Positions 57,736-64,000 of a stretch of DNA of 64,000 bases are shown here, one piece after another. The position numbers and the translations under genes were made by a program. The stretch covers positions 2,976,001 to 3,040,000 of the forward strand of contig NC_014166.1 of the NCBI RefSeq assembly GCF_000092245.1. Direction: 5' to 3'. This DNA comes from Arcobacter nitrofigilis DSM 7299. Lineage in GTDB: Bacteria; Campylobacterota; Campylobacteria; Campylobacterales; Arcobacteraceae. The notes beneath the pieces are model-generated. The model ran no database searches. It was not told the DNA's origin and was given only the letters and a program-made list of their open reading frames with translations. Numbering within the stretch: position 1 is the stretch's first letter; every line of letters starts with the position of its first letter.

Positions 57736-58524
57736 ATGAATAATATCCATAAAACAGCTATAATAGAAGATGGCGCAATTGTCGGGGATGATGTAACTAT
57801 TGGCGCTTATACTATTATAGGCTCTAATGTAAAAATTGGAAATGGAAATATAATTGGTTCACATACTGTAATTGAGGGTAAAACTACAATTGGTGACAAT
57901 AATAAGATTTACTCACATGCAGCCCTTGGAACTGATCCTCAAGATTTAAAATTTGATGGTGAAGAAGTTGAACTAATCATTGGAAACAGTAATAAAATTA
58001 GAGAATTCACACTTTTTAACCCAGGTACTAAAGGTGGAGGTTCAATTACAAAAATCGGTGATGATAACCTTTTTATGGGTTATGTTCATGTTGCCCATGA
58101 TGTAATCATTGGTAGTCATTGTGTATTTGCAAATGTTGCAACACTTGCAGGACATGTTGAGATTGATGATTATGTAGTTGTTGGTGGATTAACACCAATT
58201 CACCAATTTTGTAAAATTGGAAGTCATGCTATGATTGGTGGGGGCTCTGTCTTAACTCAAGATATACCACCTTTTTGTTTAGCAGAAGGAAATAGAGCAA
58301 ATCTTAGAGGTCTAAATTTAAATGGACTTAGAAGAAGACTTGGAAGAGAAGATATCAATGCCGTTAAAAAAGCATACAAAGATATTTTTGAATCAGGACA
58401 ACCAATTCAAGAGATAGCAAATGAATTAATAAAAACTCAAGATAATAAATATGTGTTAGAATTTGCAAACTTTATTATAAATACAAAAAGAGGAATTCCC
58501 TTTATTAGAAAGCAGGAGAGATAG
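57736..58524 (+). CDS. lpxA: UDP-N-acetylglucosamine acyltransferase
   Basis: First step of lipid A synthesis; 262 residues. Left-handed beta-helix hexapeptide repeats (IGxxxxIG pattern) run from about residue 10 to 180. The catalytic histidine is in [15 protein letters not shown], and [14 protein letters not shown] and [15 protein letters not shown] are family signatures. It ends 5 bp before clpX. Confidence 0.96.
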   Translation: MNNIHKTAIIEDGAIVGDDVTIGAYTIIGSNVKIGNGNIIGSHTVIEGKTTIGDNNKIYSHAALGTDPQDLKFDGEEVELIIGNSNKIREFTLFNPGTKGGGSITKIGDDNLFMGYVHVAHDVIIGSHCVFANVATLAGHVEIDDYVVVGGLTPIHQFCKIGSHAMIGGGSVLTQDIPPFCLAEGNRANLRGLNLNGLRRRLGREDINAVKKAYKDIFESGQPIQEIANELIKTQDNKYVLEFANFIINTKRGIPFIRKQER

Positions 58525-58529
58525 AATAT

Positions 58530-59753
58530 ATGAGCAAATTAAAATGTGATTTTTGTGGAGTACAAGATAGTGCTCAAAATCCAGTAATATCAGGGGACAA
58601 TGCTTGTATTTGTAAATCTTGTGTAAACGCTGCCCATGATATTATTAGTGGAAAAGAACCAGCTGAAGATGAACAAGCATTAAGTCCTGAAGTAAAAGCA
58701 GAAAGTGAAATTAAACTTCATACACCAAGTGAATTAAAAGCTTTACTTGATGATTATGTAGTTGGACAACATAGAGCTAAAAAAGTTCTTTCAGTTGCAG
58801 TATATAACCACTATAAAAGAATTTTTAGAAGAGATGAAATTGGTGAAGATACAGAAATAAATAAATCAAATGTTTTACTAATAGGACCAACAGGTTCTGG
58901 TAAAACATTACTTGCACAAACAATTGCAAGATATTTAGATGTTCCTTTAGCAATAGCTGATGCTACAAGTTTAACAGAAGCTGGTTATGTTGGTGATGAC
59001 GTTGAAAATGTTATTACTAGACTTTTACAAGCAGCTAATGGCGATATTAAGAAAGCTGAAACTGGTATTATTTTTATAGATGAAATTGATAAAATAGCTA
59101 GAATGAGTGAAAATAGATCAATCACTAGAGATGTATCAGGTGAAGGTGTTCAACAAGCTATGCTTAAAATCATAGAAGGAAGTGTTGTAAATGTTCCACC
59201 AAAAGGTGGAAGAAAACACCCAGGTCAAGATATGACACAAGTTGATACTACAAATATCTTATTCATTTGTGGTGGGGCTTTTGATGGTCTAGAAGAGATT
59301 ATCAAAAGAAAAAAAGGTAATAATATATTAGGTTTTAACCAAGTTAAAAATAGTAAAAAAGATGAAGCTGGACTTATCTCTTTTGTTGAAGCAGATGATT
59401 TAGTAAAATATGGTTTGATTCCTGAATTAATCGGAAGATTACATATGATTGCAACATTAAATGAAATAACAGAAGATGATATGGTTCATATTTTAACTGA
59501 ACCAAAAAATGCTTTAATAAAACAATATATTAAACTTTTTGAGATGGACAAAGTAAATTTAGAATTTGACAAAGATGCCTTACTTGCAATTGCTAAAAAA
59601 GCAATTGAGCGAAAAACAGGAGCAAGAGGTCTTAGATCAATTTTAGAAGATATTATGCTTGATATTATGTTTGATTTACCAAATTACAAAGAAAAAACTA
59701 TTACTATTACAAAAGACGTAGTTAGTGATAAAAAAGACCCAAAAATCGCTTAA
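58530..59753 (+). CDS. clpX: ATP-dependent Clp protease ATP-binding subunit ClpX
   Basis: AAA+ unfoldase that feeds ClpP; 407 residues. The N-terminal zinc finger has CDFCG and CICKSCV (about 5-31). Walker A is GPTGSGKT, Walker [12 protein letters not shown], and the arginine-finger helix and sensor 2 ([10 protein letters not shown]) are intact. The ClpP-contact loop ('IGF'-type) appears as LGF in [10 protein letters not shown]. The clpP gene is not in the window. It lies between lpxA and mreB, an order kept in Campylobacter jejuni. Confidence 0.97.
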   Translation: MSKLKCDFCGVQDSAQNPVISGDNACICKSCVNAAHDIISGKEPAEDEQALSPEVKAESEIKLHTPSELKALLDDYVVGQHRAKKVLSVAVYNHYKRIFRRDEIGEDTEINKSNVLLIGPTGSGKTLLAQTIARYLDVPLAIADATSLTEAGYVGDDVENVITRLLQAANGDIKKAETGIIFIDEIDKIARMSENRSITRDVSGEGVQQAMLKIIEGSVVNVPPKGGRKHPGQDMTQVDTTNILFICGGAFDGLEEIIKRKKGNNILGFNQVKNSKKDEAGLISFVEADDLVKYGLIPELIGRLHMIATLNEITEDDMVHILTEPKNALIKQYIKLFEMDKVNLEFDKDALLAIAKKAIERKTGARGLRSILEDIMLDIMFDLPNYKEKTITITKDVVSDKKDPKIA

Positions 59754-59774
59754 TTTAAAAAGGAGAAAGAGTAT

Positions 59775-60806
59775 ATGTTTTTAGACAAATTAATTGGATT
59801 CTTTTCTAATGATATGGCTATCGACCTTGGTACTGCTAATACTATCGTTTCTGTAAAAGGAAAAGGTATTATTATCAATGAGCCATCAGTTGTTGCCGTT
59901 CAACATGATAAGTATGGAAAAGATAAGATATTAGCAGTAGGTGTTGAAGCTAAGCAAATGATAGGTAAAACACCTTTGAATATTCAAGCTGTTCGACCAA
60001 TGAGAGATGGAGTTATTGCAGACTTTGAAATGACAGAGAGAATGATTAGATATTTTATCGAAAGAGCTCACTCAAGAAAATCTTTCATAAGACCTAGAAT
60101 AATCATTTGTATTCCGTATGGAATTACTCAAGTTGAAAGAAAAGCTGTAAGAGAATCAGCATTAAGTGCAGGGGCAAGAGAAGTATTCTTAGTGGAAGAA
60201 CCAATGGCAGCTGCAATTGGAGCTGGAATTCCTGTTTCTGATCCGTCTGGTTATGTTGTTGTAGATATTGGGGGAGGTACAACTGAAATTGGTGTTACTT
60301 CACTTGGTGGACTAGTTCTATCTAAATCAATTAAAACAGCTGGTGACAGATGTGATAAAGCGATTATGGATTATGTTAGACAAAACTACAACTTATATAT
60401 TGGTGAGAGAACTGCTGAAACTATCAAAATAGAAATTGGTACTGCTGTTAAACTTGACCAAGAGCTAAAAATAAGAGTAAAAGGTAGAGATAATTCTGGT
60501 CTTTTATCTACTATTGAATTAGGGAGCGAAGGTGTAAGAACTGCAATTAAAGAACCTCTTAGAGAAATAGTTGCTGCTGTAAGAAGTGTATTGGAAGATA
60601 TGCCACCTGATTTAGCAGGTGATGTTGTTGACAATGGGGTTACACTAACAGGTGGTGGAGCACTTATTCGTGGTTTAGATACATATTTAGCTGACATTAT
60701 TAAATTACCAGTTAGAGTTGCTGATGAGCCACTTTTAGCTGTTGCTTACGGTACAAGTAAAGTATTAGATGAGGAAGCTTTATTAAGATTAATTTCTAAT
60801 GAATAA
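59775..60806 (+). CDS. mreB: Rod-shape-determining protein MreB
   Basis: Actin-like cytoskeletal ATPase that guides cell elongation; 343 residues. Actin-fold phosphate motifs are MAIDLGTANT (about 14-23), VVVDIGGGTTEI, and the adenosine motif GGGALIRGLD. The N-terminal amphipathic segment MFLDKLIGFF is the membrane anchor. It has a strong ribosome site (AGGAGA) and overlaps mreC by 8 bases. Confidence 0.97.
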   Translation: MFLDKLIGFFSNDMAIDLGTANTIVSVKGKGIIINEPSVVAVQHDKYGKDKILAVGVEAKQMIGKTPLNIQAVRPMRDGVIADFEMTERMIRYFIERAHSRKSFIRPRIIICIPYGITQVERKAVRESALSAGAREVFLVEEPMAAAIGAGIPVSDPSGYVVVDIGGGTTEIGVTSLGGLVLSKSIKTAGDRCDKAIMDYVRQNYNLYIGERTAETIKIEIGTAVKLDQELKIRVKGRDNSGLLSTIELGSEGVRTAIKEPLREIVAAVRSVLEDMPPDLAGDVVDNGVTLTGGGALIRGLDTYLADIIKLPVRVADEPLLAVAYGTSKVLDEEALLRLISNE

Positions 60807-61569
60807 ACTACTCTTCGTTCTCCTTTTTATAATCATGATTGGTCTATACATTTTTAATGTAGACCAATCATTATCTTCAAAATTTATTTTTATCAATAAA
60901 ATAAAAGATTACTACACAGAAAAACTTGTAATTATTGAGAAAACCTTAACAAAATATTTTTTTCAAGCCCAAACCATAGAAAACCTTGAATTAGAAAATC
61001 AAGATTTAAAAAAATTTAGACTTCTTTATACGGAAAAGAATTTAGAACTTACTCATATAAAAGATAGTCATATGGATTTAAAAAACTATAAAGCTGATTT
61101 AAGACTTGCCCAAGTATTATCATATGTTGATTTTGATGACTTTACAAAAGTTTGGTTAGATGCAAAAAAAACAGATACTCAAATAGAGGGACTTATTTCT
61201 GAAAATTATGCTGCTGGAATAGTTGTAAATAAAGACAATCAAGCATTGGCTTTATTAAACGGAAACGAAAAAAGTAATTATGCCGTTTATATAGGCGAAA
61301 ACAAAGCTCCGGGAATCACCCATGGTAAAGCAAACTCAAATATCCTTTTAGCAAAATTTATCCCAATTTGGATAAATATAAAAATAGGAGATGAAGTAAT
61401 AACTTCTGGTATGGATAATATCTTCTTTGAAGGCCTAAAAGTAGGCAAAGTAATAGCAATCAAAAAAATGGCAGATATGCAAGAAGCTCAAATAGAACCT
61501 TACATTAATGCCCTTAACCAAAATTTCTTCTATATATATTCTAAAAAGTCACTAAAAAAAATTAAATAA
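60799..61569 (+). CDS. mreC: Rod-shape-determining protein MreC
   Basis: Bitopic partner of MreB that links the cytoskeleton to the cell-wall synthases; 256 residues. A single membrane helix lies at about 2-20, a coiled coil at about 60-95, and a beta-barrel C-terminal domain with KIGDEVITSGMDNIFFEGLKVGKV, the usual MreC block. It overlaps the mreB end by 8 bases. MreD is not directly downstream. Confidence 0.92.
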   Translation: MNKLLFVLLFIIMIGLYIFNVDQSLSSKFIFINKIKDYYTEKLVIIEKTLTKYFFQAQTIENLELENQDLKKFRLLYTEKNLELTHIKDSHMDLKNYKADLRLAQVLSYVDFDDFTKVWLDAKKTDTQIEGLISENYAAGIVVNKDNQALALLNGNEKSNYAVYIGENKAPGITHGKANSNILLAKFIPIWINIKIGDEVITSGMDNIFFEGLKVGKVIAIKKMADMQEAQIEPYINALNQNFFYIYSKKSLKKIK

Positions 61570-61628
61570 TTTTATTAAGTGCTCAATAAGTATCTTTATG
61601 TTTAAATTTTTAAACAAAGGATTTATTT

Positions 61629-63635
61629 ATGTCAAATTCTATTATCAATAATTTATCAATTTTATATGTTGAAGATGATACTACGGTTAGAGAATCATTA
61701 TCATCTACATTAAAAATTTTAGCAAAAAAAATTTACACAGCAAAAGATGGTCTTGAAGCATTAAATATTTTAAAAGACAATAAAATCGATTTAATTATAA
61801 CAGATATAAAAATGCCAAATCTTGATGGTCTTGAATTATCTAAAAAAATACAAGATTTAGATTTAAATATACCAATTTTAATCACAACAGCACATGATGA
61901 GATAGATTATTTACATAGAGCAATAGAATTAAATGTTGATGCATTTATAACAAAACCATTAAATATATCTTCTTTAATACAATCAATTACAAAATTAGCA
62001 AAAATCATAGCAACTAGAAAAGAGCTAGAAAAGAAAAAGCATCAACTTGAGCAATTCAAAAAAGCAGTTAATTTCTCAAATTTGATTATTAATATTTCGA
62101 AAGAAGGTGATATATTAAATATCTCAACAGATAATCCACTAGAATTTGACTTATTTAATCCAGATAAGATAAAAATAGCAAATATAAAAGAGTGTTTAAG
62201 TAGTGATAACTTTTTATCTATTATAAAAAGTGTTAATGATTTAGATATATTTCACAAAAACCTATATTTAAAAATAGGTGAAGAACAATACACTGTAAAT
62301 ATAACTGCCTTTGCAAATGAATATGATGATGAAATAGAAACAATAAATCTTATTCTTAAAGACTTAACAAAAACTTTAAAGAAAAAAGATGAAATAATTG
62401 AAAAACTCTATATTGACCAAATAACAAAACTAAAAAATAAATTTGCCTTGTACAAAAGAATAAATGAACTTGAACATTGCAATTTAATGCTTAATATAAT
62501 CAATTTAGATGATCTCGGAAAAGTTACAAAGATGTATGGGTACAAAATGGGAGATGAGATATTAAAGATTGTCTCTAAAAAAATCATACAAATCATACAA
62601 ATAGAACAAAATGATAAAATTTCATTTGAGTTATATCAACTTGAATCAGACAAATTTGCACTCATTGTTTTATCTCAAAATAATATAGAAACAGAAGAAC
62701 TGAATCTTATAGCAAATAATTTAATTACAAAACTTGAAAGAGGTTCATTTGAAATTGAAGATAATTTATCTTTAGATATGTCTTTTACTTTAGGTATTGC
62801 ATATAAAGAAGAAGAAGATATTTTAACAGAAGCCTTAATCGCGAAAGATGTAGCAATTGAATTAAAAAAAGATTTCGTATTTTATAATGAAATTACAGGT
62901 ATAAAAGATATTTTTGCTAAAAATCTACAATTACAAAAGAAAATAAAAAAAGCCTTTGATGAAGATAGAATTATTCCATATTTTCAACCTATAGTAGACA
63001 AAGATAAAAATATAGTAAAATATGAAGCACTAGCAAGAATAATTGACACAGAAGAAAATAGAGTATTAACTCCTTTTTTCTTTTTAGATCAAGTAAAAGC
63101 TTCGAAAAACTACTCTAAATTTACAAAAACAATTATAGAAAAATCTTTGAAATGCACAAGTATTTTACAAAAAGAGATATCTATAAATCTCTCTTTTGAA
63201 GATATCTCAAATCCCGAAATCATACTTTTTTTAGAAGAGAAATTATTAAAATATAGTTCTGTCATAACCATAGAATTATTAGAAAGTGAAGGATTAAAAG
63301 ATATAGAAAAGACTATTAGTTTTTGTAACTTAATGAAAGATTATGGAGCAAAAATTGCTATTGATGATTTTGGGGCAGGATATTCAAATTTTGAATATTT
63401 CTTTTCTCTACCAATAGATAAAGTAAAAATAGATGGAAGCTTAATAAAAAAAGTGAATGAATACAAAGGATATGTTTTAGTAGAGGCAATAGTTAATTTT
63501 TGTAAAAAACTAGATATCAAAGTTGTTGCTGAATTCGTAGAAGATGAAAAAACCTTTGAGACACTTAAAAATCTTGGTATTGATTGGTTTCAAGGATACT
63601 ATTTTAGTGAACCAAAACCCATAGAGGAACTTTAA
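61629..63635 (+). CDS. Response regulator with degenerate GGDEF and intact EAL domain
   Basis: A 668-residue output protein for cyclic-di-GMP. The receiver domain (about 8-125) has acidic E15, D16, phospho-acceptor D59 (IITDIKMP) and K109 (FITKP). A coiled linker leads to a GGDEF-like domain (about 250-400) whose signature reads ESDKF instead of GGDEF, so it should not make c-di-GMP. The EAL domain (about 415-665) has YEALARI, INLSFED, IELLESEG, IDDFGAGYSNFEYF, KIDGSLIKK and QGYYFSEP, so phosphodiesterase activity is expected. It begins 59 bp after mreC, and a membrane sensor gene starts 2 bp after its stop, suggesting a sensor-effector pair. Confidence 0.88.
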   Translation: MSNSIINNLSILYVEDDTTVRESLSSTLKILAKKIYTAKDGLEALNILKDNKIDLIITDIKMPNLDGLELSKKIQDLDLNIPILITTAHDEIDYLHRAIELNVDAFITKPLNISSLIQSITKLAKIIATRKELEKKKHQLEQFKKAVNFSNLIINISKEGDILNISTDNPLEFDLFNPDKIKIANIKECLSSDNFLSIIKSVNDLDIFHKNLYLKIGEEQYTVNITAFANEYDDEIETINLILKDLTKTLKKKDEIIEKLYIDQITKLKNKFALYKRINELEHCNLMLNIINLDDLGKVTKMYGYKMGDEILKIVSKKIIQIIQIEQNDKISFELYQLESDKFALIVLSQNNIETEELNLIANNLITKLERGSFEIEDNLSLDMSFTLGIAYKEEEDILTEALIAKDVAIELKKDFVFYNEITGIKDIFAKNLQLQKKIKKAFDEDRIIPYFQPIVDKDKNIVKYEALARIIDTEENRVLTPFFFLDQVKASKNYSKFTKTIIEKSLKCTSILQKEISINLSFEDISNPEIILFLEEKLLKYSSVITIELLESEGLKDIEKTISFCNLMKDYGAKIAIDDFGAGYSNFEYFFSLPIDKVKIDGSLIKKVNEYKGYVLVEAIVNFCKKLDIKVVAEFVEDEKTFETLKNLGIDWFQGYYFSEPKPIEEL

Positions 63636-63637
63636 AA

Positions 63638-64000
63638 GTGGAACGATTAAGAAGAGAGAATTATCTTAAAAGATTTAGTATATTATTTATCTTAGCATCT
63701 GTATCCTTTACTATTTTAATACTGTGTTTTGCACTATATGAAATCGTAAAATATAGAGATATTATTTATAAAGAAAAAGCACAACATGAATATTCTCAAA
63801 AAAAAGATACAATAAATAAATACTATAAAAACTATAAACAACTTTTAAAATCTATAAAAACAAATCCTTTATTTACTAACTACATAATAAATCCTTCGCA
63901 AGAGAATCTAAAAAATTCCATATCCCTTTTTGAGAGTTTTATCTCTTTTGACAAACACATAACTCAATTGAGATATATTGATATAAAGGGACAAGAACAA
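63638..64000 (+). CDS. Membrane sensor protein, N-terminal part (cut by window edge)
   Basis: The first 121 residues of a gene running off the right edge. It starts with GTG at 63638, 2 bp after the previous stop, with GAGGA about 10 bases upstream. A membrane helix lies at about 12-33 (ILASVSFTILILCFALYEIV), followed by an extracytoplasmic domain whose last visible segment, RYIDIKGQEQ, fits the Cache-type sensor strand found in histidine kinases and GGDEF proteins. A kinase partner for the receiver of the gene before it is the natural guess; the output domain is not visible. Confidence 0.65.
   Translation, partial: MERLRRENYLKRFSILFILASVSFTILILCFALYEIVKYRDIIYKEKAQHEYSQKKDTINKYYKNYKQLLKSIKTNPLFTNYIINPSQENLKNSISLFESFISFDKHITQLRYIDIKGQEQ

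Noticed and set aside
61600-61615. GTTTAAA-TT-TTTAAAC inverted repeat between mreC and the EAL gene
   Set aside because: Made only of weak AT pairs except at its ends; likely chance in AT-rich DNA, not a terminator.

Overview
The window is AT-rich (roughly 28-30% G+C by eye) and reads as a chromosomal segment of a Campylobacterota bacterium, most like Arcobacter and its relatives. Four things point there: the gene order recA-eno-(FtsB-like)-(AMIN protein); the order fabZ-lpxA-clpX-mreB-mreC; a 14-gene nuo operon in which nuoE and nuoF are replaced by two unrelated-looking small genes; and a futalosine-pathway menaquinone gene. No rRNA, tRNA, CRISPR array, transposase or phage structural gene was seen.

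Layout. 1-2.5 kb (minus): start of pseudaminic acid synthesis (pseB, pseC, and pseF cut by the window edge), for flagellin or surface sugars. 2.6-6.4 kb (plus): a small unknown gene, recA, eno, an FtsB-like septum protein and an AMIN-domain periplasmic protein. 6.4-13.1 kb (minus): cation/proton antiporter, bioB, a small phosphoesterase, topA with a histone-like lysine tail, murB, and an MqnD-type enzyme. 13.2 kb (plus): a secreted EF-hand protein. 13.7-27.6 kb (minus): complete nuoA-N operon for respiratory complex I. The 'nuoF' slot holds what looks like a shortened paralogue of NuoG, and NuoL carries a three-copy 18-bp tandem repeat.

28-31 kb: an AAA+ ATPase and two small unknown genes. 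31.5-37.3 kb is a defence island: a complete DpnII-type GATC restriction-modification set (DpnM-like and DpnA-like methylases, DpnB-like endonuclease), with a GmrSD-type DUF262/DUF1524 nuclease gene lying inside the operon, plus an HNH-like protein and an unknown protein. It is flanked by a non-coding stretch on the left and a 142-bp imperfect inverted repeat on the right. 37.5-46.3 kb: endonuclease IV, L-lactate permease, a chemoreceptor ending in a CheR-type pentapeptide, a flavin reductase, fumarase C and a DUF5718-like protein.

46.6-53.4 kb is a catabolic operon (minus) facing an IclR regulator (plus): two CitE/malyl-CoA-lyase-like enzymes, a mesaconyl-CoA hydratase and an acyl-CoA ligase fused to a degenerate CitE-like domain. 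Together they suggest activation, hydration and cleavage of a branched C5 dicarboxylate such as mesaconate. 53.4-64 kb: a lipoprotein, an orphan histidine kinase, queH, lpxB, fabZ, lpxA, clpX, mreB, mreC, a receiver-GGDEF-EAL protein, and the start of a membrane sensor cut by the right edge.

The best candidates for new biology are the C5-dicarboxyl-CoA operon with its fusion enzyme, the DUF262 nuclease nested in a DpnII system, and the NuoG-derived 'NuoF'.
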